Shown here: positions 41,202 to 50,200 of the stretch, in pieces
Position numbering within the stretch: position 1 is the stretch's first letter
Layout of the letters: each line of letters starts with the position of its first letter
From: Gammaproteobacteria bacterium
GTDB taxonomy: Bacteria; Pseudomonadota; Gammaproteobacteria; Ga0077554; Ga007554
DNA: 64,000 nucleotides
Reading direction: 5' to 3'
NCBI GenBank assembly: GCA_021731145.1
Contig: JAKFXX010000030.1
Location: 1-64,000 of the forward strand
Position numbers and translations under genes: made by a program
Notes under the pieces: model-generated
Seen by the model: only the letters and a program-made list of their open reading frames with translations
Database searches by the model: none
Told to the model about the DNA's origin: nothing

Positions 41202-41396
41202 ATGAACATGCCAAGGTTTACTGCGGAAGCCTCGCTTCACACGCCAAGCTTGTCATATAAGGCAGAAAAAAATACTTCTGATTACCGTAACGAAATGGTA
41301 GTACCAGCGCTGCCTAGAAGAAATGTCTGTAGTGCCGTATGCTGCGTAGCTATCGATGGACGGGCTTACTGCTATCCCTGTGCGGTTCTTTGTTAA
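41202..41396 (+). CDS. Putative RiPP precursor peptide 2
   Basis: A 64-residue peptide with an almost ideal AAAGGAGG site. The N-terminus MNMPRFTAEASLHT matches peptide 1, and PRRN lies at 38-41, exactly the position of MRRN in peptide 1. The C-terminal 24 residues carry six Cys (43, 47, 48, 57, 60, 64), reading NVCSAVCCVAIDG then YCYPCAVLC. In-frame sequence upstream of the ATG is open but has no ribosome site or similarity, so the ATG at 41202 is preferred. Confidence 0.78.
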   Translation: MNMPRFTAEASLHTPSLSYKAEKNTSDYRNEMVVPALPRRNVCSAVCCVAIDGRAYCYPCAVLC

Positions 41397-41484
41397 GGTA
41401 GAAACGCGACGGAAACGAAACCCAGCCTGCCGCACCATGACTAGTGAAGACATAACCTCTGAATAAAGGAGGGGAGCCATAAAC

Positions 41485-41553
41485 ATGCCAGGATTTAACG
41501 CTGACGCCTCGCTCGAGAAAAGCAAGTTGGCGTTTTGGTCCCCGGCAATGTAA
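41485..41553 (+). CDS. Leader-only third copy (22 residues)
   Basis: Preceded by AAAGGAGGGG, the ORF reads MPGFNADASLEKSKLAFW plus SPAM and stops. It carries the shared leader motif but lacks the spacer, the Arg-Arg-Asn site and any Cys. It is either a decayed third precursor or a short leader peptide with its own role. Its ribosome site is as good as those of the intact copies. Confidence 0.55.
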   Translation: MPGFNADASLEKSKLAFWSPAM

Positions 41554-41593
41554 AGCCGGAGAAAAAATGCGGTGGTAAGGAGCGACAAGCTGG

Positions 41594-41651
41594 GGCGCGG
41601 CGACGTTTGAGGGGATTTTTATACGGGATTGTGGCAGTGCTGCTGGCGTAG
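41594..41651 (+). repeat. Direct repeat copy B (degenerate DUF1614 3' end)
   Basis: This stretch is homologous to 38626-38685 (roughly 80% identical by eye with small gaps) and even ends in the same TGCTGGCGTAG. Its reading frame is broken. It marks the right border of the peptide cassette and lies 36 bases before the SDR gene. Confidence 0.8.
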
Positions 41652-41687
41652 AATATAGCTCTACAAAAGACGCCAGGCATCATCCAC

Positions 41688-42533
41688 ATGAAAATAAAAC
41701 CCATATTAATCACTGGCTGCTCCAGCGGCATCGGCCGATGCGTGGCCGAGGGACTGAAGGCGCGCGGTTACCGGGTATTCGCCACGGCGCGCAAGGCGGA
41801 GGATGTGGAAGCGTTGCAGACCAAAGGGCTGGAAAGCCTGCACCTCGACCTGAATAACTCGGACTCCATCCACGCTGCCGTGGACGAGATCCTGACCCGC
41901 ACTGGAGGCGGGCTCTATGGGCTGTTCAATAACGCGGGATATGGCCAGCCGGGGGCGGTGGAGGATTTGCGGCGTGAGGTATTACGGGCGCAATTCGAGA
42001 CCAATCTGTTCGGCATGCTGGAACTGACTAACTGTGTCATTCCGGTGATGCGCGCCCAAGGCGCAGGGCGCATCATCCAGAACAGCTCGCTGCTGGGATT
42101 CGTCGCGCTGCCTTATCGCGGCGCCTACAACGCCAGCAAATTCGCCCTGGAAGGCCTCACCGACACCTTGCGTCTGGAGCTGGCAGGCAGCGGCATCCAT
42201 GTGTCCATCATCGAACCCGGCCCGATCAAAAGCCGCTTCCGCGCCAACGCCCATGCAGCTTACCGGCAAAATATCGACCCCGAACACAGCGCCCACCGCG
42301 AACGCTATCGCGGCCTGGAACGGCGCCTGACCAAGCAAGGCCCCGCCGCACCCTTCACCCTGCCGCCCGAAGTGGTGTTGAAAAAAGTGATCCACGCCCT
42401 CGAAAGCCCGCGCCCAAAGATACGCTACCCCGTCACGGCGCCTGCCCATTTCTTTGCCACCCTCAAGCGGCTACTGCCGCACAGCGCGCTGGATTGGGTA
42501 TTACAGCAGGTGGCAAAAGGGGAAAACCGCTGA
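41688..42533 (+). CDS. Short-chain dehydrogenase/reductase
   Basis: A classical SDR of 281 residues: TGCSSGIG nucleotide-binding loop (about 9-16), NNAGYG, catalytic Ser in QNSSLLGFV and YNASK (Tyr and Lys), then EPGPIKSRF. The extra C-terminal part (about 240-281) with PRPKIRYPVTAPAHF is typical of the SDR group near human 17-beta-dehydrogenase type and bacterial YbbO-like enzymes. The substrate is unknown. It is transcribed in the same direction as the peptide cassette but follows the repeat copy B, so it is probably not part of it. Confidence 0.88.
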   Translation: MKIKPILITGCSSGIGRCVAEGLKARGYRVFATARKAEDVEALQTKGLESLHLDLNNSDSIHAAVDEILTRTGGGLYGLFNNAGYGQPGAVEDLRREVLRAQFETNLFGMLELTNCVIPVMRAQGAGRIIQNSSLLGFVALPYRGAYNASKFALEGLTDTLRLELAGSGIHVSIIEPGPIKSRFRANAHAAYRQNIDPEHSAHRERYRGLERRLTKQGPAAPFTLPPEVVLKKVIHALESPRPKIRYPVTAPAHFFATLKRLLPHSALDWVLQQVAKGENR

Positions 42534-42593
42534 TATGATCCTAAAAAGGGTGGTTGGAGAGTACGCTCACCTGTAATCCAGGAGGGAAGCACC

Positions 42594-43610
42594 ATGTCAT
42601 TGAAGCGCTATGGAGTCTTGAAGGGACGGGCGATAGACCGGCGGCTCGGCCAGGGGGAGAGTCCGCATTACCAAGTGCACATCGTGGACGAAGACACAGA
42701 CTATCGGATCGCTGTCAACGTCAAGTCACAACAAAGCCCTTCAGAGCTCGAATATCTCGTCGATGATGCGTTTCAGCACCCGATCACCACGGGCCTGCTC
42801 GACTTGCCGCTCGGGTTCACGGTGCTGGAACGCAAACCCAATGGCCTGGCGCTGGACTTTATCCGCGGCAACCTCTTCAATCGCAGCCGGATGCGCCCCC
42901 TGCCTTTTAATGTACCCGGCCCGGATAACGACCTGAACGAAGTCATCGACCACTACATACAGCGTGTGATGGCCGATGAAAGCGCGTTGGTCTATGCCTT
43001 TGGTGAGCGCTGGGGGCCGGAAGTCATCAAGGACAAGATCTTCGGCTTCAAACCCGGCAATGGCATCCACGATATCCACATGAACCAGGCCAACTCCGCA
43101 CAGTTCCGGGAAGATGACGGGGTATGGCAGGATGGTGCGATGCTCATCCACTTTCCGGCGCAAAATCAGTGGGTAGCAGTCTTTCTGAAATTCCAGTCGC
43201 AGGGCTGGCACAGCGACGACGTCACCGGCCATCGCATCGAACCGGCTCCCACCCCGGGACCGGGACCGACGCCCCAGCCGACCGAACCGCAAGGCGTGGT
43301 GTGCATCGTTGCAGCGCTGGTGAATCCAATAGGCCCGGCACCGGAAAAGGAAACGGTGACACTGCTCAACGCCGCCCCCCAGCCGGTCGATCTGGCTGGC
43401 TGGACAATTGCGAACAAAGCCAAACAAAAGCATCCACTCAGCGGGATCCTGCCGCCAGGCGAGGTGAAGGTGGTTACCTTGCCGCAAACCGTGCAACTCG
43501 GAAACCAGGGGGGCATTATCACCCTGTTGAACCGCGAAGGCCTCAAGGTCGATGGCGTCGCTTACACCAAAGAGCAGGCCCAGCGGGAGGGCTGGACGAT
43601 CGTATTTTGA
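42594..43610 (+). CDS. DUF2278 protein with C-terminal lamin-tail-like domain
   Basis: A 338-residue protein. Residues about 1-215 (LKRYGVLKGRAIDRRLGQ, PHYQVHIVDEDTDYRIAVNV, GIHDIHMNQAN, WQDGAMLIHFPAQNQWVAVF) match DUF2278. A Pro-rich linker (PTPGPGPTPQPTEP) leads to a beta-rich domain (VTLLNAAPQPVDLAGWTIAN, GGIITLLNREGLKVDGVAYT) like the lamin-tail domain. There is no signal peptide. The function is unknown. GGAGG precedes the ATG. Confidence 0.82.
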   Translation: MSLKRYGVLKGRAIDRRLGQGESPHYQVHIVDEDTDYRIAVNVKSQQSPSELEYLVDDAFQHPITTGLLDLPLGFTVLERKPNGLALDFIRGNLFNRSRMRPLPFNVPGPDNDLNEVIDHYIQRVMADESALVYAFGERWGPEVIKDKIFGFKPGNGIHDIHMNQANSAQFREDDGVWQDGAMLIHFPAQNQWVAVFLKFQSQGWHSDDVTGHRIEPAPTPGPGPTPQPTEPQGVVCIVAALVNPIGPAPEKETVTLLNAAPQPVDLAGWTIANKAKQKHPLSGILPPGEVKVVTLPQTVQLGNQGGIITLLNREGLKVDGVAYTKEQAQREGWTIVF

Positions 43611-43669
43611 CCTGAACAGTAGGTTACGATTGCCGTTTTTGGTTTGCTTTCGGATCGGAGGGGTTAATC

Positions 43670-43750
43670 ATGTTTGGAGTTATTGCCAGGTTGGCGCAGT
43701 GGAATGGCAAAACGCAAGACTCGACCCCAGCGCCCATCAGGATCGGATAG
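43670..43750 (+). CDS. Possible 26-residue ORF
   Basis: An ATG six bases after GGAGGGG opens a frame reading MFGVIARLAQWNGKTQDSTP and six more residues. I recognise nothing in it. It may be translated, or be a remnant in the spacer between the DUF2278 gene and the toxin-antitoxin pair. Confidence 0.2.
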   Translation: MFGVIARLAQWNGKTQDSTPAPIRIG

Positions 43751-43839
43751 GGTATAGCTCAAGATGACACATCCGCTTGACTAAATCACTATTAATCGCC
43801 ATGATTCAAAAGGAATCGACAAACATTAGGAGATAAGTC

Positions 43840-44109
43840 ATGGCCCAGACAAATACCAAAGTGCTTACCGCCCACGTCCCACTACCGCTGGCCGAGAAGG
43901 TCGATCAGATGGCGGCTCGCCTTGAGCGGTCACGCGGCTGGATCATGAAACAGGCGCTGTCGGCCTGGATTGATCAGGAAGAGGAACGTAGCCGTCTGAC
44001 GCGAGAAGCATTGGCCGACGTGGATGCCGGGTGCGTCATCGACCACCAGGCCGTGCAGACGTGGGCCGAGAGCCTCAGCACCGACACCCCGTTGCCGCTG
44101 CCGCGCTGA
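43840..44109 (+). CDS. Ribbon-helix-helix antitoxin (ParD/CopG type)
   Basis: An 89-residue protein. The first 45 residues form the ribbon-helix-helix DNA-binding fold (VLTAHVPLPLAEKVDQMAAR, RSRGWIMKQALSAWID); the rest is an acidic tail suited to neutralising the toxin. AGGAGAT precedes the ATG. Its stop shares one base with the toxin start, the normal coupling. By analogy it represses its own promoter. Confidence 0.9.
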   Translation: MAQTNTKVLTAHVPLPLAEKVDQMAARLERSRGWIMKQALSAWIDQEEERSRLTREALADVDAGCVIDHQAVQTWAESLSTDTPLPLPR

Positions 44110-44384
44110 TGGAATTGAAGTGGACGAGCAAAGCGTTATCCGATCTGGCGCGGCTATATGAGTTTCTGGCTCTGGTGAACAGGGGAGCTGCTGCGCGCAC
44201 TGTGCAGTCGCTTGCCGCCGCACCGGCAAGCCTGTTGGCGAACCCGCGCATCGGCGAAAGGCTCGAAGAATTCGAGGCGCGCGAGGTACGTCGAATTCTC
44301 GTCGGGCACTACGAGATGCGCTACGAAATTCAGGAATCCACCCTCTACGTACTGCGGCTGTGGCATACGCGCGAGGATCGTTAG
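44109..44384 (+). CDS. RelE/ParE family toxin
   Basis: A 91-residue protein with the ParE/RelE pattern: MELKWTSKALSDLARLYEFL, PRIGERLEEFEAREVRRILV, HYEMRYEIQESTLYVLRLWH then TREDR. ParE members block gyrase whereas RelE members cut mRNA; the W-H-T-R-E-D end and helix pattern favour ParE, but the target is not certain. Confidence 0.9.
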   Translation: MELKWTSKALSDLARLYEFLALVNRGAAARTVQSLAAAPASLLANPRIGERLEEFEAREVRRILVGHYEMRYEIQESTLYVLRLWHTREDR

Positions 44385-44547
44385 CGCGGCTTTACCCCCG
44401 ATTTCACGATTTCGTGCGCAAGCTGCGCCCCTAATGTGGTTGACCTGACCGAACAGGACGCCAAAGATTTACTGGCCGCTCACGCCTGACAACTATCATT
44501 ACTTACGCAATACCCTCCCTATTTTTACATGTATGTCGGCTGTACCC

Positions 44548-44595
44548 AACATGGGCAGGAACCCCCGGCAGATACATTCTTGGCTTGCGAGGCAT
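44548..44595 (-). pseudogene. N-terminal scrap of a REP-associated transposase
   Basis: Read on the minus strand, MPRKPRMYLPGVPAHV is the classic N-terminus of Y1/IS200-like REP-associated transposases. The frame then changes to unrelated residues and stops, so only about 16 residues remain. A perfect hairpin (44632-44669) lies just before its start, as repeats do at intact RAYT genes. Confidence 0.6.
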
Positions 44596-44631
44596 GGCAG
44601 CTTCTTTGCCGACAAGGAGCGAGGGAGAGGA

Positions 44632-44669
44632 TCTTGCTTGATGGGGAGCCATTTCCCCATCAAGCAAGA
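44632..44669. repeat. Perfect 15-bp hairpin
   Basis: TCTTGCTTGATGGGG pairs perfectly with CCCCATCAAGCAAGA around an eight-base loop (AGCCATTT). It lies between the transposase scrap on the minus strand and the IS1634-like remnant on the plus strand. It is probably a REP-type unit belonging to the decayed transposase. Confidence 0.7.
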
Positions 44670-44695
44670 AGACTGGCCTTTGCTGTGTCGGCGTA

Positions 44696-44984
44696 TTTGA
44701 AGAGACCATCGGCGGCCAGGACACCATGACACTGGACTCGGTTCCAGCAGTCGTCGAGAAAGCCGCACAGCACTACGCCGAACGTCTGGTCGAGATTGCC
44801 CCGCAAGGCCTGACGGTCGAATCGGGGGCGGTTACCGACCCCCAAAAAACGTGAATTCCAGGAAGTGGCTGTCGATTCCCTGCAACTGACACAACCGCGC
44901 TCTGTCGGCGTCGAGCATCTGGGACTTTTTGCCTTGTCGCAGCTTGGATTCAATGAAATATCCGGGTTAAGAGATAATCCGTGA
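44696..44984 (+). pseudogene. IS1634-family transposase remnant with frameshift
   Basis: One frame reads FEETIGGQDTMTLDSVPAVV and goes on to AAQHYAERLVEI before a stop near 44852. After a frameshift the next frame reads EFQEVAVDSLQLTQPRSVGV and EHLGLFALSQLGFNE. The second part strongly recalls the N-terminal part of IS1634-type transposases. Both the rest of the protein and any terminal repeats are missing. The opposite-strand ORF over this region is a shadow. Confidence 0.6.
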
Positions 44985-45293
44985 TTGACGACCCATTTCG
45001 CTATATCTATAATCCCCCGCCAGGTAGCCAGTAAGCTCAGGTAACGATCACTTGCTGTCACCCTCTTCGGATCTTGCGATATGCGGCGATAACTGCCGCA
45101 GTTTCAATCCAGGAAGCTTTGATGATTCATTAAGTCAGGGCTTCTCCCGCACAGGAATGCAACGCGCCCGGATAAGTCTGGAACGGCTTTTTACCGGGCT
45201 TCCATAGCGCCTCTTCAGTAACATTGACGGCGCAAAGCACATAATACACGCGGGCCGCCGTTTGTCGGCTTGCTGTGAGAATAAAGATTCATC
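44985..45293. other. Gene-free spacer upstream of the two-partner secretion genes
   Basis: I see no gene, tRNA or clear promoter here. The sequence follows transposase debris and leads into the TpsB gene. AATAAAG just before the TpsB ATG is the only hint of a ribosome site, and it is weak. Confidence 0.4.
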
Positions 45294-47180
45294 ATGAAAC
45301 CCATGGCCGCATTTTTTATGCGCCAAGGATGGTGTTTTACTGTTCGATATCCCCTGTTTGATGCGTCGCCAGAAGGCAGCCGCCTCTGGCCGCTCGCTGC
45401 CGCGATCTCGCTGATGCTTGCCGCTGGCGCGTCGCAAGCTGCGCCAGCGGAACTTGCGCCCGCACCTGCCAGCGTACGACCGCCATGGATGGCGGAAGTG
45501 CCGAAAACGCAGGAGCAGTTTTTCGGCTCGCAGACCGCGGAAGAAGGCCTGCGGCGCCAGGAGGAGCGCGAACGGCTACAGCAACAGCAGTTGCGGCCCA
45601 AGGCTGACGTTTTGACACCGGAAGTCTCGTCGCGCCCGTCCACTGCCCTACCCGATGAAACGCCTTGTTTCGTCATCAACGAGATCGTCCTGACCAGCGA
45701 GGGTTCACAAGCCCTCTCCTGGCTGACGGATACCGCGCAACCTTTTTTGCAGCGCTGCGTGGGCATCGAAGGCTTGCGCAAGATCGCCGCCGCGCTCAAT
45801 GCGAAATTGCTCGAGTTCGGATACGCCACTTCCCGCGTCTCGCTGCCCGAGCAGAATCTCAAGGAAGGCCGTCTTGTTTTGCGATTGCACGTCGGCCGTG
45901 TCGCCGCCGTGAGAATGGTCACGCCGACCGCCGGTGAAGGCGTAGCGACAGCGGACAAGTCCTGGGGTACGTGGCGGAACGCCTTTCCAGTGAGCAAGGG
46001 CGACATACTCAATATCCGCGATCTGGAGCAGGGTCTCGAACAGATGAAGCGCCTGCCCAGCCAGTCTGTCACTACCCGGCTGGAGCCGGGGCCGCGCGCC
46101 GACACCAGCATCGTCACCATCGTCCGCCAGACCAGCGGCTGGAGCGACCGGTTGCGCGGGGGCATCATCCTGGACAACTCGGGCAGTCGCACGCTTGGCC
46201 GTACACAGCTCTTCGGCTATGCCGCCGTTGACAACCTCCTGGGGCTAAACGACATTCTCAACCTCAATGCCAGCAGCAATGCCGAGCAGCCCAACCCCGA
46301 TCATCGCAGCCAGAGCCTGGGAGGCAGCTACAGCATTCCCTTTGGCTACAGCACATTCACCCTCACCCGCAGCAACAGCCGCTTTGCACAAATGGTGCAA
46401 GGCACCACCGCGCGTTTCCTGTCCAGCGGCAAGAGCGAGGTGGCCGAGGCCCGATTGCATCACACCGCGTTCCGCACGGCATCGGCCAAGTTCGGGCTGT
46501 ACGCCGCAGTCTCCACGCGCCGCGCCAATAGCTATCTCGATGACGTGGAGCTGATTGTTCAACGCCGGCGCACCACTTATGTGGAGACCGGCATCACGTC
46601 GAGACAATTGATCGGCAATGCCAGCCTGGATGTCGACCTCGGCTATCGGCGCGGTGTGTCCTGGAGGGATGCCCAGGACGATTTGCCGACCGCCGCCGAA
46701 GGGGGGCTAACCCTTCGCCCCAGGATATGGACGCTGACTGCCGCCTACAACCAACCTTTCACGCTGGGCGGGCGGCCTTTCCAATACACCACCACGCTGC
46801 GCGGCCAACATACCGGCGATACCACGCTGGTGACGGATCAGATTGCAATCGGCCATCGCTGGAGTGTGCGTGGCTTTGATGGCGACAGCGTGCTGCTGGC
46901 GGAAAGCGGCTTCTTCCACCGTAACGATCTGTCAACACCCGTGAGCTGGATACGTGGCGTGGATACGGCCGTCTATCTTGGCGTCGACCATGGCCGGGTA
47001 TGGGGAGCGAACGATGCCTTCCTCATAGGCAACAGGCTGGCGGGGGCTGCGCTGGGGATGCGTGGCACGTGGAAGGCGGTGCAGTTCGATGCGGCGCTCG
47101 GCGCACCTCTCTACAAACCGGATGGATTTAAAACAGGGAACTGGAATCCTTATCTGTCTGTGACGTATGTGTTTGGTTGA
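45294..47180 (+). CDS. Two-partner secretion outer-membrane transporter (TpsB, ShlB/FhaC/CdiB family)
   Basis: A 628-residue outer-membrane pore that exports the adjacent exoprotein. It has a long N-terminus before the hydrophobic signal segment (about 33-50, ending SQAAPA), a Gln/Glu-rich linker (about 75-100), POTRA domains (CFVINEIVLTSEGSQAL, GYATSRVSLPEQNLKEGRLV) and a beta-barrel with the conserved VRGF lid-lock motif (SVRGFDGDSVLLAES) and terminal Phe-Gly. The signal may begin at a later Met (residue 9). The exoprotein gene starts just after. Confidence 0.92.
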   Translation: MKPMAAFFMRQGWCFTVRYPLFDASPEGSRLWPLAAAISLMLAAGASQAAPAELAPAPASVRPPWMAEVPKTQEQFFGSQTAEEGLRRQEERERLQQQQLRPKADVLTPEVSSRPSTALPDETPCFVINEIVLTSEGSQALSWLTDTAQPFLQRCVGIEGLRKIAAALNAKLLEFGYATSRVSLPEQNLKEGRLVLRLHVGRVAAVRMVTPTAGEGVATADKSWGTWRNAFPVSKGDILNIRDLEQGLEQMKRLPSQSVTTRLEPGPRADTSIVTIVRQTSGWSDRLRGGIILDNSGSRTLGRTQLFGYAAVDNLLGLNDILNLNASSNAEQPNPDHRSQSLGGSYSIPFGYSTFTLTRSNSRFAQMVQGTTARFLSSGKSEVAEARLHHTAFRTASAKFGLYAAVSTRRANSYLDDVELIVQRRRTTYVETGITSRQLIGNASLDVDLGYRRGVSWRDAQDDLPTAAEGGLTLRPRIWTLTAAYNQPFTLGGRPFQYTTTLRGQHTGDTTLVTDQIAIGHRWSVRGFDGDSVLLAESGFFHRNDLSTPVSWIRGVDTAVYLGVDHGRVWGANDAFLIGNRLAGAALGMRGTWKAVQFDAALGAPLYKPDGFKTGNWNPYLSVTYVFG

Positions 47181-47229
47181 TCGGGCAAACCGGATAACAA
47201 CAAGTAATGATGCTTTGGGGATGGCGGAC

Positions 47230-50200
47230 ATGAACAAAAAACAGGGTATGGCGCGGCTGCAACAAGAAACAACTCATCAGGCGCCCTGGGTACGGCGCGT
47301 GGCGAAGGCAGTGTTGGCAATATATCTGTGGCAAAGCAGCCTTGCGATTGTGCCCATCTCTGCCCAGGCCGCGGATGGCTCCACCCTCCCCATCACATCC
47401 TCGAGCACTGCACCTGCCGGGCAGCGCCCAATCATGGATGCTGCGGCAAACGGCGTGCCCCTCGTCCATATCGCTCCGCCCAGCAGCGCGGGCGTGTCGC
47501 ACAATCAGTATGACCAGTTCAACGTCAATCCGAATGGCCTGATTCTCAACAACAGCACAGGGGCCACCCAAACACAGCTCGGCGGTTTGATTGGCGAAAA
47601 CCTGCAGATGGGTCCAACCCCGGCGCGCATCATCCTCAACGAAGTCGTGACGGCCAACCCTTCGCAGTTGCACGGAACGATAGAGATCGCTGGCCGGCGG
47701 GCAGACATCGTGATTGCCAACCCCAACGGCATCACCTGCGACGGCTGCGGCTTCCTCAACACAGGGCGGGCGAGCCTCACCACTGGCATGCCCCGTTTCG
47801 GCGAGGGAGGCAGCCTCACCGGATTCGATGTGCGTCAAGGGCAACTGACGATCGGTAGCCGGGGGTTGACGGCCACCAACCTCGAACAACTCGATTTGAT
47901 TGCACGCGGCATGGTGATAGAAGGCGAGGTCTGGGCCAAAAACCTGAACGCCATCGCAGGCGCCAACCAGGTGCTGTATGCCACCTTGCAGGCAACCACC
48001 CAGACAGGCAATGGTGCAGGGCCCCGCTTTGCCATCGACATCAAGGACATGGGCGGCATGTATGCTCATCAGGTCTATCTGGTGGCCACCGAACAGGGGC
48101 TGGGCGTCAACAGCCAGGGCCGCATGGCGGCCTTGCAGGGCAATCTGACGCTCTCCACCAACGGCAACCTCACACTCAAAGACAGCTACGCCAAACAAAA
48201 CATCCAGATCAACAGCACCGGCAACACCACACTTGCCGGACAGACGGTGAGCGAGGGGAATACACGAATCGCCAGCGGCGGCAAGGTGAGCCAGTCGGGT
48301 ATCGTTGATGCGCAAGGTCAATTGGCGATCAGCGCAGCGCAGCTTGATAACAGCGGAGAACTCGTCCAGCGCAGCACCGGCACGTTGGACATCGCCACGA
48401 CGGGAGCCGCCAGCAACAGCGGTACGATCTACAGCGCAGGCCGACTCGACCTGCGTGCGGCGAGCTTCACCGACAGCCAGGGCACACTGCTGGCGGCGGA
48501 TGATCTGAGCGTGCGGGCGCAGGCCATCCATCTCAACGGCACCCAGATCATCACCGACCGCAATCTCGATCTTGATGCGACATCCTTGGGTGACCTCACC
48601 GCCTTTAAAACCCAACTCCATGCTGCGGGCAATCTGCACGCCGCCGGGCGGATCAGCAACACGGCGGGCCTGTGGCAGGCCGGGCAATCGGTGATGTTGA
48701 GAGGCACATCTATTGCTAATCAAGGCGGCACCATCCTGGCGGGCGGCGCGCTGGATGTCGCCGTCACAGGCACCGTCGATAACCGTAACGGTAATCTGCT
48801 CGGTGGCGGCAACGTCACGGTCGCCGCAGGGAGCCTGGTCAACGATGACTATGCGCAAATCATTGGCGATCAGACCACGCGGATTACCACCACGGGCATT
48901 GTCAGCAACCAGAATAGCGTGATCTCCGGCAAGACCGGCCTTGCCCTGCACACCAGTGGCAACGCACTCGACAACGCCGGGGGCGTGCTGGTGTCGGACA
49001 CGGGTCTCTCCATCAACGCCGGTACGCTCATCAATAACCAGGGCCGCATCGTCTCCGTCGGCGCTGTGCAGGGATGCACGAGTGCCGCAAGCGCAGGCGA
49101 CGGCATGGATGCCGGAGGTAGAGCAACGCAGGGAGCAGTTGCCGGATGCGCGGGAACGGCCATCGATGCCGCCGCAATCATCAACCAGCAAGGGATGATC
49201 GATGCGGCCAACGGCCTGATCATCGTCACGCCGGGCAGCGTGGACAACCTCGACGGTGTGATCCAGGCGGGTGCGGGCACGCTAACGCTGCAATCGGACA
49301 ACCTTGACAACACCGGGGGCAAGGTGCTGGCGAGAGACGGGGTATCCCTCATCACCGGAACGCTCGCCAACAATGCCAACGAAGCCCATATCTTTCCAGA
49401 TATGCCCTACGACCCCTCCGCCATTGCCACTATCGCCTCCTCCCAGGGCTCAGTCTCGATAACCGCAGGCCAAACCAGCAACCGCATGGGCCTAATCACC
49501 TCGGCGACCGGCACCCGGATCGCTACCGAGGCTCTCGACAACACAGCCGGTCAAATCTCCTCGGATGCAACGCTCACCATCGACACCCACCGCCAGCGTC
49601 TGGCCAACCGCAGCGGCACGATCGCAGCCAAGGACACGATCACCCTTGCTGCCGGTGAACTGGATAACTTCTTTGGCGTCATTTCGGCTGACAAGCGGAT
49701 GGACATCGACAGCACGGGCGCTATCGTCAACCGTGGCTGGATAGTCAGCAACGGCCAGATCTCTCTGACGGGCGTATCGCTCGACAACACCATGGGACTG
49801 GTTCATGCCAAACAGGATACGCAGGTAAACCTGGGCACGGGATTGCTCATCAACGAAGAAGGAGGAATTAGTAGCGCCCGGAGCCTCACCCTCCAGAGTG
49901 GCGAGATCCGCAACAAGTGGGGATCTCTTCTCTCCGGCTCGGCACTGAACCTCGACACTCAGGGCCACGCCCTGGACAACAGCGGTGGCCGGATCGTAGC
50001 CAACGGCGATGTCGCGCTGACTACCGCACCCTTCACCAATAGCTACGGCACCGTGGCCAGCCTGCAAGGCAACCTGAGCATCAACAACAACGGCCAGGCT
50101 CTCGACAACCAAAGCGGAAAACTGCAAGCCGCAGGCAACACCACGATTCGTGCCGGAGATACCGCCAATCAGACCGGCCTCATCAGCGGCACGGACATAA

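Noticed and set aside
42594-43610. DUF2278 and SDR genes as tailoring enzymes of the peptide cassette
   Set aside because: They lie beyond the degenerate DUF1614 repeat that marks the cassette border, and neither family is known to me from RiPP maturation. An SDR role cannot be excluded.
44660-45061. A 133-codon minus-strand ORF upstream of the secretion genes
   Set aside because: It is antisense to the IS1634-type remnant and resembles no known protein.
47128-49191. A 687-codon minus-strand ORF opposite the exoprotein gene
   Set aside because: It is antisense to a repetitive GC-rich gene; the FHA frame contains the TPS domain and is clearly the coding one. Other minus ORFs to 56.0 kb were dismissed for the same reason.
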